From NCBI RefSeq assembly GCF_037042905.1, contig NC_087259.1, positions 24,538,501 to 24,602,500 on the forward strand: 64,000 nt of DNA, in the 5' to 3' direction. The number at the start of each line of letters is the position of its first letter. The stretch's first letter is position 1. Below, piece after piece: positions 20,591 to 32,203 of this stretch. This stretch comes from Lytechinus pictus. Taxonomy: Eukaryota > Echinodermata > Echinoidea > Temnopleuroida > Toxopneustidae. The notes under the pieces are model-generated. The model worked only from the letters and a program-made list of their open reading frames with translations, did no database searches and was not told the origin of the DNA. The translations under genes and the position numbers were made by a program.

Positions 20591-23446
20591 AGATTTTTGA
20601 TTGACGTCTGCGATCAGCGATTTTGATCACACTACCAAATTTCAGCTATCAATATCTGGAACGACCCGGGAGAGGGCATTTTGCGGAGGAATGATGGATC
20701 CGAAGGTTAATGAAACGCCTCTTTTAACCAAGATTATCCGTCGCTTCAGAGCGCAATGCAACAAAAACAAACGATGCACGAAATATACTGAAGTAGACTC
20801 TTCTTCAAAAGACCAGAATGATATTGACCAAGTACCAAGAGACGACAAAGGGAATGATCATTGTGGATGTCACCGTGTTTCTTCTTGTCACAAAAGACCA
20901 GGCGGTCAGATTTCCCCTGACTTCATTTTCCAGCCAGTCTCAGACAGTAGTAGAGAATTTTCTTTCCCAATGACGTTTTGCCAGAACTCTGGAATGCCTG
21001 ATCATTATTCAGGTTTGTGCAAGTTGCTTGATCAGCTTCATAGGCGTTCCCATCCAACACCCTGCAAGCGTGATTCCCAAATTCAAACGGACCCACTACC
21101 GAACCTTCCTCCTCTTGGTTTTCAAGAACACATTCTGTCTGAAAATGATAATACTAATAATAACAATACAAGTCCCGCTCGAAGTCCAACCCGTTATTAT
21201 TCACATACAGCTAAATTGCACTATCCATTGCTACCTGAAAATAGTCAGCGAGACTCATTTGATCAAGCCAACTCCTCAGAATGTTCCGCAAGCTCAGTTG
21301 ACCGAAGGACAAGCGCCTCGCGGACACTAAGTGAACCATCTCTGCAAAAGGGCACACCCACTAGTCCGGGGGTGGGGAATTTTCAATTTGACCATGTTGA
21401 CTTTAGACTCAGGACGTCTAGTTGCATGTTAGCGTCGCCCACTAGCAGTGATTCAAGCCATCCCGGCGAGTATCAGCGTAACTTCGTGACTCCTGATCGT
21501 GAGCAGTGGGACCAGGAATCCTCCTCTACTTCGGTGGCCGTTGGCTATAGATCACTCCGAACTCAGAGTCAATCTACACCAACCCACGAAAATAACCTGG
21601 ACGATTTTGTTTGTGAACATAGACGTCGCTCTTTGTCCGATTCTTATGCGTTCGAAGGTTTCCGGGCGACGTGGAGCGAGAAAAAGAACAAGATGAGAAG
21701 AAATGGGTCAGCTGGAATCAATGGAGTTATTCCATACCATGAAGGTAAAAGGAAATATATGCTAGCGTTGGAGGACAAACATTCGAAGAGAACGGCATTT
21801 TCAAGTTTCCTTGACAAAATGCCAAAGCTAAGTCTACTTAGACGATTCAAGGAAAAACCGATGCAGTACGAGAGCGTGCCTGACCTTAGTGAATTTGATA
21901 CTCCACGGGCAAGATTACTGAAAGGTACAGCCCACAGAAATGTCCGCTCACATGAGCAACTTGACAAGGCTGGTCTGCGACAACGACGCGCTATTTTATC
22001 TAAGACACAAGGAACCAGTTCCCAACATTCCGATTGCGGCTACATTGACCCTGATATAGTGTCCCGTAATTTTAGCAAAAATAACGCGCTCTTTCTTTCC
22101 AAGCCGGTTAGGAAGACCATGTCTTGCAACTCTTTTGACAACACTGTTCCAAGTGGCTCTACAAATGCTAAATTATACCGAAGATCCTTACATTCACCTG
22201 CCCCTCGATCCTGCGATCTGGCGGATCATAACGTACGACCAGACAACAATGAATTCTATATGACATTCGACCCAGATTGGAACCCACCTTGTCAACCATC
22301 AACATTACAAATGCCTCTGCACTCACCAGCTAGCCCATTAGAATCACACGGAGTGGCGCAGAAGAACTGGAGACAGGCCATTGCGGATGGCCAGGAGTCA
22401 TTCTACGAGAAACTCGGCGATGCCACAGAAGACGATAATGGTTACCAAGTACCCATTCCAAGATCCCGTCTATCTATCGTAAGTATCCCTAAATAGGTAT
22501 TATATTAAACCCATTGCTCAATCCTCTGATAACCCAAATTAAGATTGAACCCTGTCATCAAAATAAATTTTCTTTCCTAAATAACACTTAAGATATTATT
22601 GATCCAAAGGTTTTCAGATTCCCATGTTATAATTAAGCCAACATGGACCCTTCTTAAATCTAACCTTGTCAAAGGATTAGTGAAGTTATCATTTAAATCT
22701 TAAAATCAATATCCAAGTACATTAAGGCCTATAACTAAGCAATTATACTAATTTTCGAATTCTAATTTCAATCTCCTTATTCTTGTCTTTTCAAGTCACC
22801 AATCAAACACCTATTGAAGCAGCGCTCTTTGACCAACCAAGACAATCGGAAGTACATGCCACTGCCACCATTACCATCTGAACACACAAAACAAGACATC
22901 TACCAGGAAATCCCAGCCGATTCCGTATCTTCACCTATCCGGACGTCACCACCGCCGGGTTCCCCAGCTTTCGGTGTGAACGCTACACACCGGGACAAAC
23001 ACGAATATCAACTTTGTGATGACTGGCATCATGGAAGCGTATCCCAATCGAGGTCGAGGTTGGTACCATTTTCTCCGTCCAGTTTACCAGGTAGCCATAT
23101 GCCATCACCTCGATCATCAGGACATGGAAATGTTTTCTTCCCTGAGGAGCTCCTGGTTAAGAAGCTTCCGGCGGTCTCTGAGAATGGAATGCGCAGACGT
23201 CCGGACATCATCCCATTGCACCAGACATGCCTGACGGACATTTCTACAGATGCAACAGTTACGATGGACATGCCGTTACACTCCCCTCCAGTGAATATAG
23301 CACATCGTAATTTGAGACACACTTTATCGTGCGACTCGGGTTCAGTTCACCATTCTACCTTATCGACAGAACCAAAAGGGTGTCCTGGAAGGGATAAAAA
23401 TTCTGCAGGGAAAATCAAGATACCACCAATTTTCCTTCAGCAATAG
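20591..23446 (+). CDS. Gene for an unrecognised 812-residue Ser-rich protein
   Basis: Coding joins 20691-22478 and 22796-23446. The 317-bp intron begins GTAAGT and ends TTTTCAAG, and both sides are in phase 0. The reading frame is closed by a TGA at 20598, so translation must start inside this exon; ATG at 20691 or, in better context (A at -3, G at +4), 20694. A good splice acceptor (TTCTTTTTCAG, ending 20592) suggests an upstream non-coding exon. The product is hydrophilic, rich in Ser, Pro, Asn and Arg, with no membrane segment, zinc motif or domain that I recognise. It has repeated basic-Ser motifs (RRRSLSDS near 311, RRSLHSP, KQRSL) and Tyr sites near 585, 616, 632 and 667. This fits a regulated disordered scaffold, but that is inference. 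It could also be the last exons of a longer gene if another start were used. Confidence 0.75.
20691..22478 (+). CDS. Coding exon 1 of the 812-residue protein
   Basis: Encodes residues 1-596. It starts 'MMDPKVNETPLLTKIIRRFR', a basic amphipathic-looking N-terminus, then a Cys/His-containing patch ('DHCGCHRVSSCHK') that does not match a zinc finger I know. Long Ser/Asn/Pro-rich disorder follows, with basic Ser sites 'RTLSEPSL', 'RRRSLSDSYAFEG', 'YRRSLHSPAP' and 'KTMSCNSFDN'. The hexapeptide MPLHSP occurs at about residue 541 and again in exon 2. The exon ends ...SRLSI at a strong donor (ATC|GTAAGT). Opposite-strand open frames here are shadows. Confidence 0.8.
22796..23446 (+). CDS. Coding exon 2 of the 812-residue protein
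   Basis: Encodes residues 597-812 and the stop. After 'SPIKHLLKQRSL' comes 'KYMPLPPLP' (residues 615-623), a Tyr followed by a Pro-rich stretch that could bind SH2/SH3-type partners. Then 'DIYQEIP' near 630 and 'HEYQLCDD' near 665, and a second MPLHSP near 755. The C-terminus 'KIKIPPIFLQQ' is basic then hydrophobic. There is no AATAAA between the stop and the LINE fragment at 23561, so the 3' end is unclear. Confidence 0.8.
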   Translation, partial: SPIKHLLKQRSLTNQDNRKYMPLPPLPSEHTKQDIYQEIPADSVSSPIRTSPPPGSPAFGVNATHRDKHEYQLCDDWHHGSVSQSRSRLVPFSPSSLPGSHMPSPRSSGHGNVFFPEELLVKKLPAVSENGMRRRPDIIPLHQTCLTDISTDATVTMDMPLHSPPVNIAHRNLRHTLSCDSGSVHHSTLSTEPKGCPGRDKNSAGKIKIPPIFLQQ

Positions 23447-23560
23447 GCGTCATTTGTAAGAATTGATTCATTAAGCAAAAAATTAATAAGGTTTACCGGA
23501 GATTCATTCTGGAGAGGTTTGTAGACCCCCATCCCCCACCTCCGCAGTACTACCCTAGTA

Positions 23561-23743
23561 CTATACTGTGCACCAGCTTGGCACTCCGGACTTGACGCTT
23601 CACAGAGAAAACATATTGAGAGGATACAAAAACGTGCATTTCGCCTTATGTTTGGGCCTGCTTACCAATATTATGATCTCGAGAAGTGCTCAACCTATCT
23701 ACTCCTGACAAATGGAGTGAAGGATTGTCATGAGACTATATAG
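23561..23743 (+). pseudogene. LINE fragment, RT C-terminal region
   Basis: One open frame reads 'LYCAPAWHSGLDASQRKHIE' and 'RIQKRAFRLMFGP', ending at TAG 23741-23743. The block 'YC.P.WH.GL......IE.IQKRA.R' is a standard C-terminal motif of non-LTR reverse transcriptase ORFs. It begins only 115 bases after the stop of the 812-residue protein and shares its strand, so it may lie within that transcript's 3' UTR. Confidence 0.8.
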
Positions 23744-23868
23744 CGAAGGGCGTGAGTCTTATTCGTCCCCTTTTTATGACTGGCTATACCTCCAATTCGT
23801 ACGGCGGTCCACAAACGGTCAATATTGCGCATCAGCAACAAGTACACTGAAGTACGCAGCTGTATAGA

Positions 23869-24020
23869 ACATTTCATGAAAGGACTTGTCTTTTATCCGA
23901 CAAGTCCCATTTTATCCGACAGTTTCCATAGTAACATTGCTTCTCAGCCAATCAAAATGAAGGAAAGTTGTCAGATTTGACAACTTGTCGGACGAAAATA
24001 TTGATAAAACGCTCCCCAGA
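23869..24020. repeat. Short repeat with inverted GACAAGT/ACTTGTC words
   Basis: Blocks 'TTTCATGAAAGGAC', 'TTTTATC.GACAG', 'CCAATCA.AAT.AAGGAAAGTTGTC', 'TGACAACTTGTCGG.CGAAAAT.TTGAT' and 'GCTCCCCAG' recur at 51549-51590 and 51723-51812. The second copy is interrupted by a separate MITE. Internal inverted words suggest a MITE, but I cannot fix its ends. Confidence 0.65.
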
Positions 24021-25649
24021 ACGCTGTAGAAAAGCGCAGTCTCACACATAGTCCGACTACTCAAAAGCAATCTTAATGTGTTTATAATGTATAAAAGGAC
24101 CATCGTGGGGTTGGACCGTGTGGTGTATTAATTAATACAAATAAAAATGAATGAGCTACATTGTCTAATTTTATAATGTTTCCTTTTAACTTTAATTCTT
24201 GTTAACGACACTTTGTACCAAATAATAATAAGCCGACACAATTGTATGCTAATAATAAAGGCACATTTTTTTTCTATCGGCATACTAACTTGTTTTATCC
24301 AATCTTTTTATCCAATTGTCTAATATTTATGCTACTTCCTTACTTATACTTGTTTGACCGGAAACTATTTCATCTGTCATTATTTAATTTCTTTTGTTAT
24401 TTCTGTAAGCCAGGTGAACCTGATTGATTTTATATTGTATAGGCTATCCTTATAATTTTTTTCCTGCATCCGGCTAAGTATATTATTAGTAAATCTGTCA
24501 TGGCCTGATTTGTCATTCTTCTTCGCCTTTTCGTGATACATGTACTCTCTAAATGCGAAGAGCTATAGTCTAGTTCCTAATCACACTCCTTTTGGAGTGA
24601 TACAAGGGACCAATCCCTTCGGAGTGCATCCTTTTAGAGTGCATTATCACTCCTTTTGGAGTGAACTACAAGAAGAGGCACATAAGGTTACTGCTTTCCC
24701 ATATGTGTATAAATTATTATATTCTTCTTTTTTTTTATTTGACCAATAAACAATGATTTTATTACTTTCACATGTCATTTTTTGTTATGATTTATTGAAA
24801 TTGTATATATTTGTGTGTTTTACTTTGTCCAAAAAATCGCAAGTCAGCCTTTGGCTGCGATTAAATTTTCTTAATAAACCATTTCAATTTCAATATCTTG
24901 GGTGGAAATGATTGGGCTAACTATCATCTCCGAGTCAATGTGGATTAAGCTCTCATTCCGAAGTGAAGCTGAGATCATCGACATTTCATAATAACAGAAC
25001 TATGATAGCAGGTGCCATCCATGGAATTCAAAATACGATTATTTGCTTTATATTCCCCATCGCAAACGAACTTATTTTCATGATTGTAGATAAGAAAGAA
25101 AATAAATTTCCCCTTTATAAAATGATTATCTAATCATAATATGATTATTAAAATTCAGGCAAAGCTAAGAAAATTTATCTCCCCTGGTTGTTAGTGTATA
25201 CGCACCATCATTCATACTCTTACTGACTTCATTACTATGTTTTGCTTAAATTTTTCTAATGATGTACTTTAACCAATCAGAAAAGAGCATTCTAAGCATT
25301 TGGAATATGGAATAAAATACCACAATTTTAAACAATCCTGTTGTAAAAACACCATGATAATTTTCAAACTTGGTGTATTTGCCTCGAGTACAAGCCTTCC
25401 CATTGATAGATTTATTGTTCACAGCTACAAAAGAACATTAAATTATGAATAGATATTAAATTCTTCGTATAATCTGGGCCTCAGATGGCCGAAATTGGTT
25501 TGATGTGTGTATCATTAATAATAAAATATGGGCGTATAATTGGCAACACACTTTTCATCAATTCACACGTCTGCATGCATGTGATGGTATTCATCCTGCC
25601 AGAATAAATGAAATATATTCACTCTGTCTATGTTATGCATCGATTGTAT
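24021..25649. other. Non-coding, with clustered small palindromes
   Basis: No exon is recognised. At 24585-24665 the word CACTCCTTTTGGAGTG, a perfect palindrome, occurs twice, with related half-sites between (CCTTTTAGAGTGCA, CGGAGTGCAT). The stretch 24830-24895, ending TTAATAAACCATTTCAATTTCAAT, looks like a LINE 3' end and may belong with the fragment at 23561. Other parts show nothing. Confidence 0.5.
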
Positions 25650-25654
25650 TTTAA

Positions 25655-25931
25655 TAATAATAATAATATAGGGTATTTATATTGCGCACATATCCACCTT
25701 GTTAGGTGCTCAAGGCGCTTCTATATTACCCGGCTAAGCTAGGCGTTCATAGCGCACACAGCTTTTTAAGGAATTACTTCCTATACCGGTACCCATTTAC
25801 CTCACCTGGGTTGAGTGCATCACATTGTGGATCAGTTTCTTGCCGAAGGAAATTGCGCCATGGCTGGGATTCGAACCCACGACCCTCTGTTTCAAAGTCC
25901 GAAGAATAATCCACTGGGCCACAACGCTCCA
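25655..25931 (-). mobile_element. tRNA-derived SINE, copy 1
   Basis: Read on the - strand, it begins GGAGCGTTGTGGCCCAGTGG (A-box region) and contains GGGTTCGAATCCCAGCC (B box, GGTTCGAATCC), i.e. an internal RNA polymerase III promoter of tRNA type. A body with 'ACCTAACAAGGTGGATATG' follows and the tail is an ATT-rich repeat at 25650-25672. The closest relatives in this window are at 35231-35500 and 45160-45415. Confidence 0.9.
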
Positions 25932-27043
25932 CGTTTTTCATTAAATGTCAAATAAAGTGTGGGATTTATAATTATACCGTGAATCAAATCACTTGAATCG
26001 GGTCTGAATATCAATTTATGCATGCTTTTAAATATACTATTTATTCATGCAAAACAAACAAAATTATTGAGTCATTGAACTATAATTATATTGAATATGC
26101 CGCTATTGGAATGTATTAAGCGTTTCATTTACGAGAAAATATTGCTATTGTACTGTTGTGAAAACTATCTTGATGTTAATCAAATAAGCTGTAATTAAGC
26201 ATTTAGACGGATTTCGAATTGGAAATATAGTCTGCGGATCATTAAAAAAAGCAAAAGAACGAGCAGTAAGCGATATGATGTTGAATGTATGTTTATTTAG
26301 GATAACAAAAACGTGCATCTCGATCATTAGCAAGCAACCCATATACTATTTAAATCAATCAGTTAAAAAGTAAAAATAGCCTTTAATATCAGAAAGACGA
26401 CAATCAATCATAAACCATGAATAACAATGACTTTTGATATTGCACAATAATTTTAGTAATCACATGCAATCCCAAACCATCTTTAATTCATGTCAGGTTT
26501 TGTGTACAAATAAGGAAAAAAATTCAACTGAATGAGTTCAAACTAATTTTATGCACACAAACGATTGTACTTGAAGTGTGACAACAATTAGGTATATATA
26601 TTTCGTGATACAGTTTGTTTTTAAAAAATACGAGTTTAATCACTCACTGCAATCAACAGCGCTACTTGAAGTACTAAGAGTAACTATATTTGATTTTATA
26701 TCTTTACCTTGGAAACGTGTATAAGTGACTTTTCGGTACCGTGAAATTACATTAAACATCCATTTTCCTTACGGTAAACTAAATGTCAAATTTATTCTAA
26801 AGGTCATTATTTTTAACTTGTTTTCGTTCAATAGGAAATCGTAACAAACCTTATCGATGTATATAAACGCCATTCCATATTTCTTGTTATTTTATTTTGT
26901 CTTTGTATTTTTGAAATGTCCAGTTTATTTGCACTATGTATTTTTTACAATTTTGAATAAACTTCACGTTCACAAATACTTTTGTGCTTTATTTTATCAT
27001 CATTTGTCACAATGGGTTATCTCATGTCCGGTGTTTGTGATGG
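25932..27043. other. AT-rich non-coding spacer
   Basis: I see no exon, RNA gene or element boundary in this stretch. The open frames at 26145-26342 and 26857-27057 have low-complexity hydrophobic composition only. Confidence 0.5.
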
Positions 27044-27051
27044 TGTTTGAA

Positions 27052-29039
27052 CACTAGCGTACCTAAGGGGGGGTAGGGGGCAGACTGCCCCCCCCTGACG
27101 AGTCACAAGCAAAAAAAGGAAGCGAAAAAGGGAAAGAAAAGAGGAAAAAGGAAAGAGAGAAAAAAGGGGGAAGGGGAAAAAGAAGGAAGAGTATAAGCGA
27201 AAGGGAAAAACAAAAACTGGACTGCAGTCTGTCGAAAAGAAATGATAAACTGTCGGGCACACGGGGCTGTTCCAACTGATTCGGTTTTTTAGTTCCACCA
27301 TCTTGGTCGGTAAATGTCAATTAAACTGTACACCAGTGGCGTACCTAGGATTTTCCACAGGGGGGCAAAATCGGCCGCCAAAAAAATGGACAAGCAAAAA
27401 AAAAAAAAAAAAAAAAAGGTCTTCAATTTTACGCAATGCGACTTTTATAGCTCTCTGTACCGATAGTGAGGACGGACTGGGCTGACCAGGGACAGGAAAA
27501 AGGTAGAGAACAACTTTTAGGTAATATAATTATAACAATCAAAAGGTTGGGGCTACGCGCTCGCATCAAATTTTAGTTGGATACATAAGCTTAATGTAAA
27601 GTTTTCAGGTCGAAATATCAAAAAATTTCAGCTCGCGCTTCGCGCTCACACCAATGGTTTTTAACTACCATCTTGTTAAAAAAAGTGCTTAGAATGTACA
27701 CTTTTCAGGAGGAAATATCTCAAATTTTCAGCTCGCTCTTCGCGCTCGCATCAATTAATTATTCAGTTAGAAACCAATTTGTTCATGGTTACTTAAAGTG
27801 CTCAGAATATCCAGTTCTTAAGTCGGAATATCAAAAGTTTAAGCACGCGCTTCGCGCCCGCACGACTGTTTAGATACCCATCCTGTAAAACTGCTTAGAA
27901 TGTCTAGTGTACAGTTAGGAATATCATAATGTTTAGCTTGCGCTTCGCGCTCGCATAATTTATTAAGGAAGATACACATCCTATTCATAATTAAGTGCAC
28001 AAAATATATCGTTTTAGGTCTAATTTTTTAGAAAAAAAATCAGCTCGCGCTTCGTGCTCGCAATTATCATTTTTATATTATTTTAGTGTAAATTGTTAGG
28101 CACGTGCAAGTGAAAGTGAAGACTTTTTGGGGGTGGGGGCTTGTCAAATTTTTTGTAAACAAAAATGTCCCCCTTGAAAATCCTGGATCTGCCCCTGGGT
28201 TGGATATAGATGAGTATTGGTCGTCGGACGTCGGTAATCGGTACCGATATCTGTCGGTAATCAAGGGCCTCCCCCCACTGGAAAAGGCCTAGCTACATGT
28301 ATACCCCTGCTTACACATTCCTCTGGTTATTACCGTCCCCCCTGTCTATCCTATGTACCTGTTCCCTTCGTCCGCCTATCTATCTTTCTCCCATTTCAAT
28401 TCCCTCAACCTTCTGACATTCCTGCCAGTGAGTGAGTGATTTTCCCCATATCTAGTGATATATCATGTTACTATCGCATATATGTCCACGTTCATGTTTA
28501 TTTATTTTTAGTGAATGGATGCATTTACTTGATTAGAAATTTATCGATCACGATCCAATACATTTCATTTCTGGAATGATGTACAAAAAAAATTAATTTC
28601 GACAATAAAGTGCAATCGCCCGATAGCAAATATCAGTAATAGCAAGATCCCAACTGTTTTATTGAGCACCCACCTTCAGTGCCACTTCCAGACCTACACA
28701 TCCAAAAACGTGTATGGGAGGAGGAGGTGGGCTGCAAAATGCAGGGCAACGAGGACTGCGAGGTGCCCAAATATCCTCGTGTATTGGTAATTTTATGACC
28801 GAATGTACAATTTCTGTACGTTTCACATTATGGTAAAAGGGCTAAATAATATTTGGAAAAAAAATTCGCTCGCTCGAAAATTAAAAACTGTGAAGTTGAT
28901 AGTTGTGCAATGATTATCAGCCCCCCCTTGAAAAAATTGTGCCTATACGTCCATGCCTACTACCCCCCCCCCCACAAATTGCTCATCCTTGTCGCTTGTC
29001 CCCCCCCCCCCCTGACGAAATATGCCAGGTACGCTACTG
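27052..29039. mobile_element. hAT-like element, family A, 1988 bp, with nested pieces
   Basis: Left end CACTAGCGTACCTAAGG; right end ...CCAGGTACGCTACTG, inverted. The target duplication TGTTTGAA is exact (27044-27051 and 29040-29047). Inside, at about 27332, is a second family-A left end (CAGTGGCGTACCTAGG), and at about 28185-28198 a family-B right end (CTGGATCTGCCCCTG), so other elements are nested or recombined here. Between 27540 and 28065 the GC word CGC(G)CTTCGCGCTCGCA recurs six times at about 100-base spacing. No transposase frame is recognised. Confidence 0.82.
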
Positions 29040-29236
29040 TGTTTGAAGCTTAATTTGGATTGCGTTTCCTAGCTCCAAAACCTATCCTCATCTAGATCAC
29101 AATATTGACAGCTTAACACCAGAGTAAGAGAAGTTTAGGACCATCTTCATTTAATGTATGGTGTTCAAATTGTGTAAAAACGCAAACACTTATATTTTAA
29201 CACTGAAACTGAAATCACCCATACTATAAGTATTTG

Positions 29237-30966
29237 GTAATGACTCTGCAAGTGGTCGAACCGACAACCTCCCGTTCACGAGGGGTTCATTTCTAGTCAT
29301 TTCTTACTATTATGTGATCTAATCAGATGCGACTACAGAGAAAGAAGTGATGACTCTGCCACGGATCAAACCCACAACCTCTCGTTCACGAGGGGTTCAT
29401 TTCTAGTCATTTCTTACTATTATGTGATCTAATCAGATGCGACTACAGAGAAAGAAGTGATGACTCTGCCACGGATCAAACCCACAACCTCCCGTTCACG
29501 AGGCGTTCATTTCTAGTCATTTCTTACTATATGTGATCTAATCAAATGCGACTATAGAGAAAGAAGTGATGACTCTGCCACGGATCAAACCCACAACCTC
29601 TCGTTCACGAGGGGTTCATTTCTAGTCATTTCTTACTATTATGTGATCTAATCAGATGCGACTATAGAGAAAGAAGTAATGACTCTGCCACGGATCAAAC
29701 CCACAACCTCTCGTTCACGAGGGGCTCATTTCTAGTCATTTCTTACTATATGTGATCTAATCAGATGCGACTATAGAGAAAGAAGTGATGACTCTGCCAC
29801 GGATCAAACCCACAACCTCTCGTTCACGAGGGGCTCATTTCTAGTCATTTCTTACTATATGTGATCTAATCAGATGCGACTATATAGAAAGAAGTGATGA
29901 CTCTGCCACGGATCAAACCCACAACCTCTCGTTCACGAGGGGTTCATTTCTAGTCATTTCTTACTATATGTGATCTAATCAGATGCGACTATAGAGAAAG
30001 AAGTGATGACTCTGCCACGGATCAAACCCACAACCTCTCGTTCACGAGGCGTTCATTTCTAGTCATTTCTTACTATATGTGATCTAATCAGATGCGACTA
30101 TAGAGAAAGAAGTGATGACTCTGCCACGGATCAAACCCACAACCTCTCGTTCACGAGGGGCTCATTTCTAGTCATTTCTTACTATATGTGATCTAATCAG
30201 ATGCGACTATAGAGAAAGAAGTGATGACTCTGCCACGGATCAAACCCACAACCTCTCGTTCACGAGGGGTTCATTTCTAGTCATTTCTTATTATATGTGA
30301 TCTAATCAGATGCGACTACAGAGAAAGAAGTGATGACTCTGCCACGGATCAAACCCACAACCTCCCGTTCACGAGGCGTTCATTTCTAGTCATTTCTTAC
30401 TATATGTGATCTAATCAGATGCGACTATAGAGAAAGAAGTAATGACTCTGCCACGGATCAAACCCACAACCTCTCGTTCACGAGGGGCTCATTTCTAGTC
30501 ATTTCTTACTATATGTGATCTAATCAGATGCGACTATAGAGAAAGAAGTGATGACTCTGCCACGGATCAAACCCACAACCTCTCGTTCACGAGGGGCTCA
30601 TTTCTAGTCATTTCTTACTATTATGTGATCTAATCAAATGCGACTATAGAGAAAGAAGTGATGACTCTGCCACGGATCAAACCCACAGCCTCCCGTTCAC
30701 GAGGGGCTCATTTCTAGTCATTTCTTACTATATGTGATCTAATCAGATGCGACTATAGAGAAAGAAGTGATGACTCTGCCACGGATCAAACCCACAACCT
30801 CTCGTTCACGAGGGGCTCATTTCTAGTCATTTCTTACTATTATGTGATCTAATCAAATGCGACTATAGAGAAAGAAGTGATGACTCTGCCACGGATCAAA
30901 CCCACAACCACCCGTTCATGAGGGGTTCATTTCTAGTCATTTCTTACTATTATTATGTGATCTAAT
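29237..30966. repeat. Tandem array, 16 units of ~109 bp
   Basis: Fifteen well-conserved units plus one diverged first unit (from 29237). The anchor GGATCAAACCCACAACCT recurs from 29358 to 30893 every 108-112 bases. Each unit also contains CTCGTTCACGAGG (small hairpin), TTCATTTCTAGTCATTTC and TGATCTAATCAGATGCGAC. Length variants differ mainly by TATTATG versus TATATG. On the - strand, AGAGGTTGTGGGTTTGATCC resembles the anticodon-arm to B-box part of the SINEs in this window, so the unit may derive from a tRNA-like SINE head. There is no coding frame. Confidence 0.93.
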
Positions 30967-31547
30967 CAGATGCGACTGAAAAGAAGTGAAATGTGAAAGT
31001 GAAATAACCATTGCGTCCTGCTGACAGGGTTAGCAAACTGGTCAGCACTTTGTGTTCTCTCATTGGGCTTGGCTTATAAATAACTAGTCTAAAAATATAT
31101 ATTTTGAGATAACTATCAACGAAACAGAAAGTGGGTTGTCCCATAGTTTTATTCATACAGAGAAAATATTTTTTTTTAATGATAGTACATGTTTTGCTAC
31201 TCGGTAACACAATTAGTGTGGTATTGTGTGGTGAATATTAGTGTGTTATCATTCAAGAGGGCTTCTATTACAAGACTACATGCACAGAGTGTTGCATAAG
31301 CTGGCCAGATGCGAGTAGTTGTGGACTTGTGGTGGCGCTATTGGGGCAGCTGGTTCGTTGGTGCTTTTAATTTAGTGATTTCAACAACATGTAATTTGTG
31401 GTAAGGCATGGCGCTATATACACGCCAGTCATTCTGGAAATGTTCGAAGTTTTGTCATTCAAACACATTTGCATTTACATAGATGTTGGTTCTAGCGCCC
31501 TCTCTCGGCGATGTTTTTATTTTTATTTAGAATTGAGCACACTTATA
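30967..31547. other. Non-coding spacer after the tandem array
   Basis: No gene or clear repeat is recognised. The first bases (to about 31030) lead out of the array. Confidence 0.45.
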
Positions 31548-31549
31548 TA

Positions 31550-32203
31550 CAGTTGAGGCCAAAAGTTTACATACACCCATGGAATTCAGTGAAATTTGTT
31601 CGCTTGCCAAACATCGTAAAATGTACTATATCTTCAGAAATATAAAATACTACCATGATGAATTTGGTATCAGATGAAAGAGCGTATTAAGCTCTTTCAC
31701 ATGATTGAGATGCTGCTGGGATTTAACTATATTTCAGGTGGAATTTTGTTTTAAGAAAAAAGTAATATTCGTGTCAAATGTATTCTGTTTTTTGTTATAT
31801 TTTCAAACATCGTTTCATAGAAATATATAAATGTCAAATCTATGATTTATATTACATTTTCTATCATGACATATCACCACTGAACAAAAAAGGTGCAATC
31901 TGAAATGTTTGTGTTGAGAAGTAACTAGCACAAATATGAAATGTTTTTGTCAAGTTTTTATTTTTAATTTGTCTAAAATATGAAGATTTTTTGGGGAAAA
32001 TGGAAAAATGACACCTAAATATTTTTCAGCTCCTGATATAGCAAAGCAATGTGATGAAAGGGCATGATATACTCATTTGTTTGATATCAAATTTGTCATG
32101 ACACAAATATTTTATAAGATACAATAAATTTTATGTTTAACTTAGGCAAGTGTCAAGTTTTCTTTGAATTTCCTGTGTGTATGTAAACTTCTGGCCTCAA
32201 CTG
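31550..32203. mobile_element. Tc1-type MITE, 654 bp
   Basis: Left end CAGTTGAGGCCAAAAGTTTA and right end the complement (TAAACTTCTGGCCTCAACTG), imperfectly paired for about 48 bases. TA flanks both ends (31548-31549 and 32204-32205). The CAGTTGA...AGTTTACATACAC form is typical of Tc1-family ends. The interior lacks any transposase frame. Confidence 0.92.

Noticed and set aside
21644..21967. 107-residue - strand frame
   Set aside because: Shadow of exon 1 of the 812-residue protein.
25860..25931. tRNA gene
   Set aside because: The tRNA-like head is followed by a SINE body shared with two other copies, and the acceptor stem does not close.
27017..27320. Phe/Leu/Ser-rich - strand frames
   Set aside because: Low-complexity translation of A/G-rich sequence inside the family-A hAT-like element.
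29237..30966. CRISPR-like repeat array
   Set aside because: The whole ~109-base unit is conserved, with no unique spacers, and the context is an animal genome. It is a satellite-type tandem repeat.
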